From contig OX463783.1 in the NCBI GenBank assembly GCA_949825025.1, positions 14,357,628 to 14,421,627 on the forward strand: a stretch of DNA of 64,000 nt. Reading direction: 5' to 3'. A model generated the notes under the pieces. It made no database searches. It was not told the origin of the DNA and saw nothing but the letters and a program-made list of their open reading frames with translations. Made by a program: the position numbers and the translations under genes. Source of the stretch: Siphlonurus alternatus. Taxonomy: Eukaryota > Arthropoda > Insecta > Ephemeroptera > Siphlonuridae. Below are positions 12,563 through 25,633 of this stretch, piece after piece (positions within the stretch are counted from its first letter, which is position 1; each line of letters opens with the position of its first letter).

Positions 12563-13124
12563 CTGTAACAACACATTTAATAATATTACTTTAATTAAAA
12601 AAAAAATAAGTAAATAATTATTTAAAAAAATATATATTAATGAGAGTTAAATAGAAAAATAAATCCGTTAAGTAATGTTTATATACCTTTTTATTGTTAA
12701 TAGTCTGATGAAGTTGTCTATAATTTAAATACTGTTGTATAAGTAAAGATGTTGTTAAATTTAGTTATATAAATAATTAGTAATAATTTTCTATAAAAAT
12801 ATAACAATGGTTATTTAAACTTATAATTTATTATTTAATTTACACATTTTCATTATAAAATACAATTTTTCAAACAAAATATTTTTTTGTTGCTAACATA
12901 AATTATACATAATGACAGAAATATGGCACAGAACTAACTAAATTATGTAATAAATTAACAATAAAAGATAGTCTTTCAGTTGTCTCAACTGAAACATGTT
13001 ATGTTATTACATAACATTATTATGTTATTGTGTTATGTTATTACAAATTGCAAAGAATTGAAACAAAAATATGGAATGATTATTCTGTAATTTCTAAATA
13101 AAAAAACTAATAATAGGGAAATAT
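12563..13124. other. Non-coding gap between lola terminal exons
   Basis: About 560 bases of AT-rich sequence, with a local ATGTTATTACATAACATT-like palindromic run near 13.0 kb. No features. Confidence 0.6.
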
Positions 13125-13504
13125 TTAAGTATCAAAATTAAAATTACTACCTAAATCATCATTCCTTTGAACTGTATTACTAAAATTATCTAAATCCTGT
13201 TTATGTGCACGTTGCATATGTAATGATAAATTATATTTTTGTTTTGTTCTTTTAGGACATAGCGGACACTGATATTGAGGTTCTTTGCCACATTCTAATC
13301 TTAAATGTCTTCGTAACGTATGCTGACTTGAATAACGTTTATCACACGTTAAACATGCAAAATTTAAGTGTCGATTACTCCTTGGATGAATAATTTCTGA
13401 TGGATGATGATACATTCTTGAAGTCAAATCTTCTTCGTTCATCAGGAGGGAAGTAGGTGGTTGTGGTGGTGGAGTTACATATGGGGCCGGAAGTATCATA
13501 TATT
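13125..13504 (-). CDS. lola: lola terminal zinc-finger exon (CPLCPK type)
   Basis: Acceptor ATTGTTACAG precedes AATATATGATAC, and the exon adds 126 residues starting EYMILPAPYVTPPPQPP. The Pro-rich spacer is followed by FACLTCDKRYSSQHTLRRH with Cys in LECG (C2HC) and YQCPLCPKRTKQKYNLSLH with H-x4-H (C2H2). The second finger shares the CPxCP-x-(R/K)-(T/S)-K signature with the two neighbouring exons at 12.2 and 9.7 kb. Its first finger has Asp in place of the usual Gly after the second Cys. The C-terminal tail (NDDLGSNFNFDT) is acidic and polar. Expected protein about 420 residues. Confidence 0.9.
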
Positions 13505-14844
13505 CTGTAACAATATTAGGTCTATATCAGACCCTATATATATAACGCTAAGTAATCTAACATCAACTTATTTTAATATTTAGTACTGGTTTCGAATGTA
13601 AAAAAATAATAACAAAAAAATGAACTAAAAAAGTATTTGAGGACCAATTTTTTTTCCCAGAAAAATATCCAGCATGCAATTTAATTTCTAAAACCACTTC
13701 CAGTTGCAGAATTTACTGAGAAGAACAAATGATGGCTTGAAGAGTAAATGAATGAGAAGTAAGAGCTTTAATTGAAATTAAATTTTATTACTATTTTTAC
13801 TTTCACAAAAACATAAGTTGGAAAATGAAGTAAAATTCTATGATACCTATTTTGATTATTTAATAATTCAAATTAATCGCATGATTAAAACGCTCTAATC
13901 ACTAGCAGTTCCCATTACTAGTAATTTACAGACCCAAATGAGTTTTAAAATTTACACTTAAAATCAAATTTAATTTCTACTAGCCAAACATACTAATGAA
14001 TCAATATTCATACTTTATTGTTCTTTGTTCTATAAATTTAAAGTAGAGTGAGCGAAAAATTGACCGATGGTAAAGCTCATTCTCTTGCATGTAAAAAGTT
14101 ACTTTGGAGCACCATAAATAAGCATCTGAAATCAGTTGAGACCGTCCTTCGTAAAAATTCTGAGCATTTGGGTCTAAAAGTCGATGACTTCGTCCATCTA
14201 CTCCATGCTAACGCTCGAAAAACGTGGCTTCTTTTTTATTCGAACTTTAATTTCTTTCGCAATCTCCCGTAAAATGTGTTTAAAAAATATTCTAAGATAG
14301 AACATATTATGGTGAATCAGAAAGTGTCATAACTTTTATTAGCCCTTCATAAAAATTTTGAGAAAATTCTGATACAATACCAAAATCCGAGGACAATTTT
14401 CATTTCAAATGTTGCGGTCTACGGGTTAACAGCTGACTGGATCAACGGGATCAACAACACTATATAACTTCAGCAGATGCTCGTATTGCGCAACTTGCAT
14501 AAATTTCTACTGCGCAGCTTTTGAGGAGCCGACGTAACTTTTTCGTATGCACATATATAGTGCGTGACGTCATTCCCGTCATGCACTGCGCACTCAACTC
14601 GCTGACTCTACTTTAATAATGATCATTCCAGTATCAAGGAACTTCAAATAATAATAAGAAAACATCGATGAAATTAAATGAGTAACTTAGAATTACTGTA
14701 TACACAAAAACTGATAAATCTGCATTATATTGATCGATAATTATAAATAAAATATTGAACTTAAAAAAACTCTGTTTCGATAATTATTTGTATTTTATCA
14801 CACAAAAATAAAAAAATAAATATCACACACCTATTAAAAAATGT
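13505..14844. other. Non-coding gap between lola terminal exons, possible mobile-element remnant
   Basis: A plus-strand frame at 14048-14272 (SEKLTDGKAHSLACKKLLWS near its start) and a GC-richer stretch at 14.40-14.61 kb (with TGACGTCA at 14565) differ from the AT-rich surroundings. They may be pieces of a transposable element. No family recognised. Confidence 0.3.
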
Positions 14845-15134
14845 TTATTCCGTTTCATCTTCATGTGTTGTTAATATATGTTGCTTTAAATTATCTGGTC
14901 TACTAAAACGTTTATGACAAACTGGACATTGCAGACTTTTACAAGCAATTCCACACTCATATCGTTGGTGTCTGGTTAGGGTAGTCTTCAGTCGATACCT
15001 CTTGCCACAATGTAAACATGGGTGTTGCTGTGGTACATCCTCCACCGCTTGCATTACGTTGTATTGAATAGAAGAAGGTATATAATTGTTATATAGTGAA
15101 CTGTTAGGTAGAAAATTTATATCCATATCATAAT
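14845..15134 (-). CDS. lola: lola terminal zinc-finger exon (RPD type)
   Basis: Acceptor GATATTTCAG precedes ATTATGATATGG, in the same splice phase as the other terminal exons. The 96 added residues begin DYDMDINFLPN. Fingers: HPCLHCGKRYRLKTTLTRH with Cys in YEC (C2HC), then LQCPVCHKRFSRPDNLKQH with H-x4-H (C2H2). The linker between fingers is ECGIACKS, longer than the ECG(V/K)EP of most siblings but like the ECGLNRGN linker of the exon at 15.7-16.1 kb. It ends shortly after the second finger with THEDETE. Expected protein about 390 residues, among the shortest isoforms. Confidence 0.9.
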
Positions 15135-15737
15135 CTGAAATATCAGAGAAAAAAAAGAGGAAATAAGTATTAATATACTGTTTTGTGTATTATTATGGGA
15201 TATTAAAAATAATTATACCAAACATGCAAAATAAATCAATTTAAAATAATACAGTTATTAGATAAAGAAGAAAATGAAGAAGGTAGATGAAAAAATTATC
15301 CCTGTTAATTATCACTTCAAATACATTGAAGCCCTATACGAGAGTAACTATTAAAATTGTTCAAATCAGTTAAAATGAGTACACTTCAGAATAGCTCAAA
15401 TGCAACCTTGCTTGATTTGCTGGCATTTGCAGATCTAAAGGTCGTAGATTTGAGAGATGTAATAAAATTATAGACAGAAAAGTTTTAATTTACCACATGC
15501 ACCTCCATAGACTGCATGAAAGCTACATATATCAACTGAGCATACTATCTATCATAGAAAATATGTAGGTGTTTCTATGAAGTAATTTTAAGTGGGTGTG
15601 ACAAATATTATATTTTGTACTAATGACGGTAGAAAAATATTATAACTTAATAACAACCTTCCTAATCGCAAAACTTGATTAAATATTTTAAATATTCCAT
15701 TCCAAGATATAATTTTTTTTAAAAAATAACCTTTTAA
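15135..15737. other. Non-coding gap between lola terminal exons
   Basis: AT-rich. Nothing recognised. Confidence 0.6.
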
Positions 15738-16132
15738 TTAATTAAATTGCTGTGTAGGAGGAGTAGTAGAATGATTCATTAACAATCTTCTTTGATGTTT
15801 GTGTATAACTTCATGTTGTCTTAATGTATCAGGTCTTGAATATCTTTTATAACATATAGAACATTGTAAATTTCCTCTATTAAGTCCACATTCATATCTT
15901 CTATGTCTATTTAATGTTGATATAGTTCTATATTCACGTGAACATAATGGACATTGAAGTGATTGTTGATGTTGTTGACGATTTGATGATATTTCAGAAG
16001 TCTCAGCATTATTAACTTGTAATAATGATGGTAGATGATATACTTGTGTTGATGATTGTTGTAGTTGTTGATGTGCTGGAGTAAGAAGATCTTCGTCATT
16101 GTTGGGTAGTTGATACACGTTCTCCCATAAGT
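15738..16132 (-). CDS. lola: lola terminal zinc-finger exon (RPD type, Gln-rich spacer)
   Basis: The acceptor ATTTTTACAG precedes ACTTATGGGAG, and its first two bases complete the Asp codon. The exon adds 131 residues. A Gln/His-rich spacer leads into LQCPLCSREYRTISTLNRH with the Cys ligand in YECG, then LQCSICYKRYSRPDTLRQH with H-x3-H. This is again C2HC then C2H2. The last residues are Thr/Pro/Gln-rich. The RPDTLRQH helix resembles those of the exons on both sides, suggesting local exon duplication. Any longer reading that includes the upstream MIFT residues would run into the intron. Expected protein about 425 residues. Confidence 0.9.
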
Positions 16133-17345
16133 CTGTAAAAATCAACGATGATTTGTTTTAGATATTAAAATTAAAATAATTTTCTGGTGTTAATTATAAT
16201 GACGATGTATGTTTAAGTTATTTGCCCACAAAGACGGTATGTTAGTTATAATTTTTTTGTAAATACGTTAAATGCCTACCTACTTGCATAAAAAAATAAG
16301 AACATTAAAGAAAATAGTTTGATACAAAGGTAACTTACCATTTAAAATAATGTTTTTCTTTGTTTCATGATTTGTAAATTGTTATTTTAGTTTCGAGAGA
16401 GAAAAAAAAAGTCCAGGATTCAGGAAGTTATTTTTTAAGAATATAAAGTACAATAATTTTTTATAATAATTATACGTTTTTATTTTATTTATTTTTTTTA
16501 AATTTTCACATATAGGAAAAAAAATGGTCCAATATAATACAATCATACAAGTTGTATGGAAAAAAATTCTTATTTTAATCAAATAAAATGCTTTCATAAT
16601 TATTCATAGGAACAAAATATAGGAATGAAATTCAGTTAAACCATGAATATTGCAACCGTTGCATACATAATTTATCCATTTTGCATTCATAGTTAACTAC
16701 TAAATATTAAAGTTAAAAAATTAACTAAATAGCTTACGTTGTATGACACTAAATTAGGCAAGCGTTTTATTCTAAAATTTACACACTATCTTACACGCTT
16801 TTTAAGACTAGAAGTAAAATGTTTATGACAATACATAATATAAATTTATAATAAAGTAGTATCGTTGTTACAAAATTATAATTATTATTGGAATAAATAC
16901 AAACGACGGAAAGATGTTAAAAATTAAATTTAAATGCAGAAATCAGTCGAATTGGCACTGTATTGATCGATAATTTGTAGCTTACAATTAATTATAATAT
17001 AAAATATACTGAGCTTATGACAAAAATAATACGATAAACTGCAGTACTGCAATGTATACTATATACAAAAAAGAGGTACATAAGGTTTATTATTTCTATT
17101 TGGTAAATACTAATTTCGTCTTTAAGTTTATATTAAATGCAAAAATTGCTTATTTTTAATACGCACACATTATATCCAGATGTAATTATAAATTACTAAC
17201 TAATTACAAGAACAACAATGTTTTCCTTAAAACAAACAAGTATCGAATTTTTAATTTGACTTATATATTGACTTAACCTCTAATTCTAAAATTGTGTACT
17301 TACTAAAACTTTTAACATTTAATAACAATTATAACATTATTTTTG
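16133..17345. other. Non-coding gap between lola terminal exons
   Basis: AT-rich, with T-runs. A minus-strand frame near 16.4-16.6 kb is hydrophobic by composition only. Nothing recognised. Confidence 0.6.
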
Positions 17346-17704
17346 TTACATAGTACTATCTTCTAAAATATCATTTAAATCTTTATCAAAATTTTTATGT
17401 ATTTTTTGATGTTTATGTAATTGATCTGGTCTTTTAAAATTTTTCCAACAAATTTGACAAGTAAATCTTTTTTCAACACCACATTCATATCTACGATGTC
17501 TTTGTAAAGATCTTTGACGTTGGTAACATCTTCCACAATCTGGACAAACGAAACTTTGTTGTTGTTCCATTGTTAATATTGAGGAAGATTGTTGTAATAT
17601 TGCAGGTAAAGAATCTTCACCACCACCTCCACCGATTATAGGCATCGTCATTTCTTCTACTGTAGCATCATCCCATAGAGAAGCCATCTCCTCTTCACTA
17701 TAAA
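17346..17704 (-). CDS. lola: lola terminal zinc-finger exon, most upstream in the transcript (RPD type)
   Basis: Acceptor GACTTCAG precedes TTTATAGTG, and the first two bases complete the phase-1 codon of lola exon 2 (Val). The exon adds 119 residues. After an acidic, Gly- and Gln-rich spacer come two fingers: FVCPDCGRCYQRQRSLQRH with the fourth ligand in YEC (C2HC), then FTCQICWKNFKRPDQLHKH ending H-x3-H (C2H2). A C2HC finger followed by a C2H2 finger, joined by YECGVEK, is the standard Lola arrangement. The RPDQL signature in the recognition helix groups it with the two next exons. The stop is at 17346-17348. It is the first zinc-finger choice a transcript meets after the long intron. Expected protein: about 413 residues. 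Confidence 0.9.
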
Positions 17705-18053
17705 CTGAAGTCAGACCAGAAAAAAAAAAATTGAAACTTGTATTAATTCTTTAAACTTCTGTTTAAAATTTATTTAAAAAAAATATACAGATATAAAAAA
17801 CATCCATTAAAAAAACATTAAAAAATTGTTAGTAAAAAATTACAAGCCTACCTTTAATTTATTTAAAAAAAATGCACTCTTGTCGTTTACTCCAACCCTA
17901 ATAAGATACCCAGTATCATAATTCGATTATATTTGATTAAATTTTAATCAAATTCAATTCTAATGTGTTGATTATTTTATTTTTTTTACGGTTTGGTAAT
18001 TCAATCCAAACACAAAACGTCTCGATTGATTTATTAAATTTAATTCATTGTCT

Positions 18054-18262
18054 AAAGGTAGATTTTCATGGGCGATTTCCAGCCTGCGACGCGAATAAAG
18101 CGCACTTGCTGTAACATCCATTGGCGGCCATATTGGGCGATTAAAAGAAAAAGAGCATCGTAATTAACGCGATTACCGACGAATTCACCACCGCATAGGA
18201 TTTCGCAGCTTTTACGTCAAATCGTGCCGCATCGCCGTTGTCGCTCATGAAAATTTACCTTT
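18054..18262. repeat. Inverted-repeat element (GC-rich interior)
   Basis: AAAGGTAGATTTTCATGGGC left mirrors TCATGAAAATTTACCTTT right. The interior is unusually GC-rich and has imperfectly mirrored GCGA-rich words. Confidence 0.6.
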
Positions 18263-19193
18263 ATGGGCAATTTTGTTGGTTTTATTGGTGTTGCTGGCAT
18301 TAAAAAAATATTTATTTATTGTAGCTAAAAATGACGTAAAAATGAAGATGAACAAATCAAATTTACTACCACCAATGAAGGAGCAAACTTAACCAAACAT
18401 TATTAACCCAATTATTAAATTATCCCAGATTGTTAATTTTCAGTAAATATGACACACAAAAGGTATAAACCTCCAAGGTACATGTCCTGTACAATTAAAC
18501 ATTGATTTATTGATTTATGAAGGGTATTCACAAATGATTTACTGTTGATTTTATACTATAAAGTACAAAAATCAAGTACTTTAATTTAGATACTGTAGTC
18601 TAAAAAGATGTGCCCTCTCTTAAAGGGACTTACGTATGCTACTCAGGTGTAAAAATTATTAGTGTAAGGCAATTTGTTTATAAAATATCATCTCATACTT
18701 TGAATAATTTTAAATCCAAAGCCTCTTCCCTTTAATCAATCCACTTTTTCAGTAAACCTCCACGATGCCATAATAAATTACTTCTAACAAGCAAACTTTG
18801 GTGCAGTTTTATATTTATTTGTGCTTAAAAGTTACTAAAAATGTAATTTTTACAATAAAATTTTAATAAGTAATGAAGTATTCTTCTTCATGTGTTATGT
18901 TGTTCTTCAATTTCACACTTTAAATCTAATTATTGATAATTAAAAGTAAGTACTTTAATTTACGTATTCAAATTACTAATAACTTAACGACCGATTTAAA
19001 AATAAAATCGTATCATTAAATGCGAAACATTTTATTAATTAAAAAAATCTTATCCTCTCACCTTATTATTTATTATAGATGATCTTGTAGACTTGTAAAA
19101 TAATTTCATTAACGATGAGTAGACGATATATTATCTTCACACGCATATAATCAAAATACGAGGACTTTAACGCACGATACAATAAAAACTCAA

Positions 19194-19313
19194 TAGGTGT
19201 GTTCGTAAATACACAATCGATTCATGAATCAATAATCAGATGAACCTTCTGTACAGGTAACATAAGGATCATCTTATAATCGATTATCATCTGCTTGTGT
19301 ACGAACACACCTA
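19194..19313. mobile_element. Short TA-type MITE, family 5, copy 2
   Basis: TAGGTGTGTTCGTAAATACA at the left and TGTACGAACACACCTA at the right. TAGG...CCTA ends fit a mariner-like TA target. Confidence 0.75.
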
Positions 19314-21029
19314 ATATCAGTAAGGGACAAAGTGGATATAACTTCAATTATACATAAATAAATACAAAAGTTTCAATATATTTTATTTTTATAATAAACT
19401 TTTTAATCTGTATACTGTACATTAAACATTCACAATGCTGTAACAATATTTATTATATAAACTCTAATTTTTAATGTTGATTTCTTTAAATTATTTACTT
19501 CTATAGCTAAATTCTTTAATTTTGAAAAAGAATGAGAGTGAAAAGGTTAGTTCAAGTCAGAAAATATTAATTAAAGGAATAGTATAGTGGTTAGTTAAAA
19601 AAAATGATATAATAATAATCTGACTTTAATATAACTAATAATAATCTAAAGATAAATATACCTAATATAATACGTCGTTTTGTTATATAAGCGAAGAATA
19701 ATTAATTTTTCTTACATTAAGTAATAATAATTGGTGAAGCAACATGCTTTTCATGTAAAAAATAATAATAATATAAATACACCTAATTAAAAATAAATTA
19801 AAAACGGGCAAACCAAAAATATGTAAATAATTTTCTTTTTTCAAAATATAAAAATCTACAGTAAAAAAAAATAAGACAAAACAAATTCTAAAAATATCTA
19901 ATTGTTAATGTTTTACTTCAAAATTGTCATTACTTGCTAGCAACTAAAAAAAAAAAAAAAAAAAGTATAACAATAACACTACACATTATACAAATAGCAG
20001 AACTATTTTTAGTTTAAAAAAATATAATAGTAATGCTATGAGTATAATATCATATCTACAAAAAAAAACATAAAAAATAAGTATTGTGCTGTGTAACCAC
20101 TTTTAAATTATTGTTAAAAATATACATAAAATAAGTGCAACATGGTTACAAAACACAAACAAAAATTCAAAGCTTTGCAAGGGTAACACATTTTAGTAGT
20201 TTTTATATATACTAATAATAAAATATATTAGTGTACAATATCAAATAAAGACTCGTCAGACATAAGCATTAAATCTGCCCCCTGCCACTTACCTTGGTTA
20301 GGTTATAGTATAATGAGTTTAGCTGAAATCCCTGCCTTACTAATAATCGCCAGATATATAATAACGAGAGATATTATTAAGTATGTTCCATCTGGGTAAA
20401 CGCAAATATGAAGAACCTATGCTATTATATTTGAGAAGTCAAACCGAGAATTGATGAATGAATATCGTATACTATTTATAGGAATTTGTATATGAACTTC
20501 GCCATTCACGCAGACTAGCTATTGGTCTACACACTACAGTAAATATGTTCAAAAAAATTTAATTGACTGGCTCGATATATTAACATACAAGATAAAAGAC
20601 TTATTGCAAAGTTTCTGCGCACCTCTCCGGATGATAGTGCACACCAAAGAGATGAATGTCTCTCATGACTTGGAAATTTTTGGATTACGAATTTACAATA
20701 AGATGTCTCCTCTAGGTGTTTAGGTGCACGTGTTCAAATCAGTTTTTTTAATGGCTCGGTCGCTTGCGCCATAATCGGGGGGAAATAAAAGTTCATGCTA
20801 CAGTTTTTCTCATTAGACACATATGTCGCGTACCTTCCTCAAAATTGCAAATTCAAGCCGTCCTGTCCTCTACATTTTGAGCTATGATATGAATTAAGCT
20901 CCGTTTATAAAAAATAAATCAATTACTACGATAATTTAACGTTGTATTTGAATTCTTTCCATTTTTCACCAGTAGCACCGGTACTTTTATTTATGACGTA
21001 GAGAAATTCTGAGATATCACAAAGTTTAG

Positions 21030-21290
21030 GTATAAAAAAAGAGAACACAGAGAGAACTGAAAAGATAGCGAGGAGAGGAGAGAAGGGATGGGTTGGAAAA
21101 AAAAAGAGTAAGAAACTTGAGTCAAAAGAGAGAAGTAAAAGAATAGAAAAAAGGAAAAAATAGAAGGGAGAGAGAGGGAGGGAGAGGAGAGAGGCAGATA
21201 GGAGTTGGAAGAAAAGAAAAAGAGGAAACCGTTAGAGAGAAGGAAGCGTAGAAAATAAAACGCCAAGAGAGTGAAACGCCAAGGGGATTT
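21030..21290. promoter_or_regulatory. GA-rich block 1 in the long lola intron
   Basis: About 260 bases of mostly A and G on the plus strand with many GAGAG and GGGAGAG words (densest 21060-21240). On the lola strand this is CT-rich. Possible GAGA-factor/Psq target or just low complexity. The open frames on the other strand are by-products of the purine bias. Confidence 0.4.
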
Positions 21291-22029
21291 GTCACTAAAA
21301 GGTGCAATATATGCAGTGCCATCAAGTGGCATTAACTTTAACTAGGGTGCGCAAACATTAATTGAAAAACAATTAGAAAAGTCAAATTACGAAGCAGGAA
21401 CTTTCAAGATCCACTTGTAAATTTAATAAATTTAAGAAAATAAAATAAATTACCATGATTAGACTGTCACAAAGATCGTTCTAGAAACAACTGAGAAAGG
21501 CTGTATCTTCTATGAAATTAATGTTGCATCATATTGTAAATGCAATATTTACTGTAAACTAGTTATGCTTGTTGTGAAATAGGGTTAATAATCGTATGTC
21601 ATTACAATAAGGCAGTACTTGCACAGCAGCATAATAATAATTATCATTAAATCGATGTATTACAACAGCTAAAAAAAATACGATTTTGTGTCTGTTTATA
21701 TACCAACATGGTGGAAGAAAGAGGAGGGAAGGCATATTAAATTGTAACCTTTGTAGGTATGTACTGTACTGAATAAATGCCAGTACCACCCATCGGATTA
21801 CAAGGGTACATTCGAATATGACGATTGTAATGCCCATAAGAATTACTGCATGCAGATCGTATGCATCAGGAATCTATATTTCTCAAGTGGGATTACGAAC
21901 AACGACGTATAATAACAGTGGTTGAAAAATAGTGTATTTTTACATGCAAAAAGCCATAGTTTTAATAAAAAATTTGTACCGCCTGTTTAAACTACATTAC
22001 TTTGGAGATATTCTTCTCTTATGAAGGAT

Positions 22030-22285
22030 TGAATAGAAGTCTTTCTAGACAGAGAGAAATGAGAGAAAAAGAGTTGAAAAAGAGAAGGAAATGTGAAAAG
22101 AGAAGGGGAATGAAAAGAAGGCAAAGGCATCAAGCAAAGTAACAGAGACGGAATAAAAAAAAAAAATGAGAAAGCTCGGTGAAAAAAGAATTGAGGACGG
22201 AGTAGAAAGGACATGAGAGAGAAAGAAAGCAGCTTCCATACAAGAGCGCCACGCCGTGGTAGAGCAGCCCAGCAAGCAACACTAC
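22030..22285. promoter_or_regulatory. GA-rich block 2 in the long lola intron
   Basis: Purine-rich plus strand with GACAGAGAGAAATGAGAGA and GACATGAGAGAGAAAG, ending in a GC-richer piece (CAAGAGCGCCACGCCGTGG and CAGCCCAGCAAGCAAC). It resembles the psq 5' region in both word content and the GCAAGCAA end. Confidence 0.4.
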
Positions 22286-24243
22286 AGTCAAATAATTTTA
22301 TGTTCCCAGTACCATTGATTCAGGGTTTGGGAATCGTCTAAACCTTAGCAAAAAAGGCTTGTTTGTAAAAATTGATTATAATATCCAAAAGAAGAAAAAA
22401 TATACTTGGCGAGAACACCGTATGCCATGATCACCCTTTTATAATCATGTATTTTTAAAAAGTTTATCAAAATTTTGAACTCTAAATTTTTGTCTGGTAC
22501 TAGTTTTCACCGAGATATAAAAATTGTTAAACGTAAATTCTATTCTTATTACTATTATTATTATTATTGAATATTAGAAGCAATTAATTGCCACATGCAT
22601 TATTGATTTTTTATAGATATTTTTGAAAATAAACATGACAAATAAGAATATTTTAAAAGAATCATATTGATTCAAGAATCGATTGAGAATCTACAGAATC
22701 AAAATTCATGTTATTATTCTAGGGCGTAAGTGAGAATTAATTCCCTAAATAGCTTCAGCCTTTTTGGATGAAAGTACAGTAAAATCTACAGAATATTACA
22801 ACACGTGGGCCAAAGAACTTGTAGGAAACTTAATTTAGTCCAACTATAGTATAACAATAGTAAGAGGGAGATAAGAGAAATAAAAACTTTAACCATTCCT
22901 GAGAAATGCGTCTTGAGGAAGAAATGATCCTCAGTTCATATAGCCTGTGAAAATTTCTTCAACTTGTTTCTCTAGTAGTAATACTTTCTCTAATCCAACA
23001 ATGTCTTCTTGTTATTTATTTTAACATTGTTGCTGTTGTTTTTATTATTACACATCAGTGTGTACTTTTTTTTATTTATAAAACTAACAAGGGAAAGGAT
23101 GAAGGCATGCAGTTTTTATATGCTGTAAAGTGATGTTAACATTTATTTTTAAATTTCTAATTATTATATAGTTTACGAGGTATGATTATAATTATGTATT
23201 GTTATAATAGTATGATTATGTAATATATTTGTTTATAAGAAAAGAAATTGATAAACAATATCCGAGCAGAAGCCATAAGATACGTCCTTATCTTATGGAA
23301 AACTTAAGTTCATACTTATGTCCTTATGTTAATTTGACTATAGAAGCTCTAAATAACATAAGGCACAGACACTTGAAGTTTCGATACAACTTTTTTAACC
23401 GACGGATTGAACTTAACGCATAAAAAATAATATACTTACAGCATGCAGGAAACGGGATATTATTATTACACTTTTCCGTATTTTCACTATCGATATGTTG
23501 AAATTAAGGCCACATATTTTGCAGATTACAATATACAGTATACAGCATACATGCATTAGAAACCTAACAGTGAATTTAATGATAATTTTGTAAACGTTTT
23601 AATGATGTTTTAGTAATATAATCTGAGAATGATTGAGCCTACTTGTAGTAAAAAATTGTATGAAAGTAGACCTTATAGCAAAAATAGGTTAATATTTGTG
23701 TGTTTTTTATTCACTAGCTTGCCATACCATATTATAATATAATCCCACTAATTGTGTTTACTCTCCAATTATTTTATAAAAAGACGCATAGCTAGAATGT
23801 ATATTCACGAGAAAAAAAAATCTTTTTAAAATATTAATTTTTATAAATTTAATTCATTTCGTTTTTTTTTTTATTATAATTAAATTTTATTTACACATAA
23901 ATATAAGATCCCTCATTAAATTATTACGGTATACAAATACAAGAAAGTCAGTGAAAAATGCTTAAAAAAACTATTTACATAAAGGTATAGTTATATAATT
24001 ATAATTTTTGTGTGACCCACAATGTTAAATCCTAACAAAAATGCCTCTTTAAAATTAAAAAATATTTTAATTAATGACATAATATTATGTTTTGTTTGTA
24101 TCAATAGTAAGAGGAATTGCGAAAAATCCATCAACATTCAGTACTCACTTTTGTATAAGTATTAATTATGTGTTAAACTGTTGAATTAAAACAATCAAAA
24201 TTAATAAAATTACATGTAATGTACAAATAAGTGCAACAACATA

Positions 24244-24453
24244 CCGTCCTTCGTCCGGAATAATGAGCTATCTGCCTACCATGAATTTGTTGCAATAATG
24301 AGCTAACTACTATTTCAGGTAGGCGCAATTATGAGCTGTGAATAATACCTATATATAAAATAAACCTCCAAGTTGCGCTAGCCTAAAATAGGAGATAGCT
24401 CATTATTGCAACGATATCATGGTAGCCAGATATCATTATTCCGGACGAGGGAT
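24244..24453. repeat. Foldback element, family 6, simple copy
   Basis: CCGTCCTTCGTCCGGAATAA at the left mirrors TTATTCCGGACGAGGGATGA at the right. Inside are repeated AATAATGAGCTATCTGC words in both orientations. Confidence 0.8.
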
Positions 24454-25134
24454 GATTATTTATTCTTATTATAATGTACAACAATCACAAATCCTGCACT
24501 AGGAGCTTTAGTAGTATTATAGTTTTGCGATACTGCACTCAATTTCTTTATGTACTTGGACAGAAGGTCGATAATTATTTCAAAAAGTGTTCACTATTCA
24601 GAATTTACGAACGTGGAGTCAACTTTATTTACATTTAACTCCCCCCGCGCTTTACTTTTTATTCTATAAGAAGCAAATTATAAAAACTACATTCATAAGC
24701 AAGAAACAGTTCAGTATTCAAGGTACACAGAGCAATATTTAATGTGAAAATTAATGTGATGGTTAAATAAACATAAGATTTAAACAAGAAACTAAAATTA
24801 AATAGAATTATTGTTCTGTATGTAAAATAAGCATTATTTAAATACAACTCTTCAGTCATTTTATAAAATTAATTAATATACACATTAAATAAATGATATC
24901 ATTGTTTATATATTCCAATAATATTATATTTCTATCCAGAAATTGAAACATAAGGAGATAAATAAATTATTTCTTTTAGTACAAGGAAAAATAACTTTAC
25001 AGTAATGACGTCATAAATTCTACGAAATCTTTCACTTTATAATAAATTCAAAACTCACTCATGTGTTTTTCTACTTGAGATTGTACGTGTATTATTTACA
25101 CACGACGACGATTTAAAAAAAAAATTGAATCTTT

Positions 25135-25500
25135 TTTTATAAAAGTAGAGAGAGAGTGAAACAAGAGCATCTAAAACCTGGCTGAGAAAAAAGAAACAAG
25201 AAAGTTTAAAAATATATAAGAACTAAACTAATGGAGAACTATCTAGTAATGATATTCTAATACGTAGGTATGAGGAAATGTAATACTAAATGAGATTTCA
25301 TATCGTGGGATGCGACCTAACAACAACCTACTTTTGCCTTTCTTTCTCTCAGTAAGTTCTACTACCGTCTTTCTCTCTACTATTATATTCCCCTTCACCT
25401 CCGATGCTCTATGCCAGCAAAAATCTCTCTCTATCTATTTCTCTCGCACGTAACCAAGCAAGCTGGCTGTGGTAGCTTGCAATACACGGGAAATATATAA
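25135..25500. promoter_or_regulatory. GA/CT-rich block 3 in the long lola intron
   Basis: GTAGAGAGAGAGTGAAACAA at the left. Then CT-rich words (TCTTTCTCTCAG, CGTCTTTCTCTC, AAATCTCTCTCTATC, TTTCTCTCGC) and a GC-richer end with AACCAAGCAAGCTGG. Layout parallels the psq promoter region (CTCTC followed by GCAAGCAAGC). Confidence 0.4.
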
Positions 25501-25633
25501 AAACATAACAACTTCCGCGAGAACATAGTCTAGAAATAAACGAATTCATATCACTACAGAATATCAAGTATATAAATTTAATAGTTCACAATTTGTTGTT
25601 ATTAAATAATTATAATAATCGTAAATTATATAA

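Noticed and set aside
12305..12568. Plus-strand frame overlapping a zinc-finger exon
   Set aside because: It is the antisense shadow of the exon at 12246-12562.
20991..21332. Minus-strand open frames rich in Phe/Ser/Leu
   Set aside because: They are the complement of a purine-rich low-complexity block; composition explains the lack of stops.
23229..23423. Plus-strand frame in the lola intron
   Set aside because: AT-rich, short, no recognisable motif; no splice or start context.
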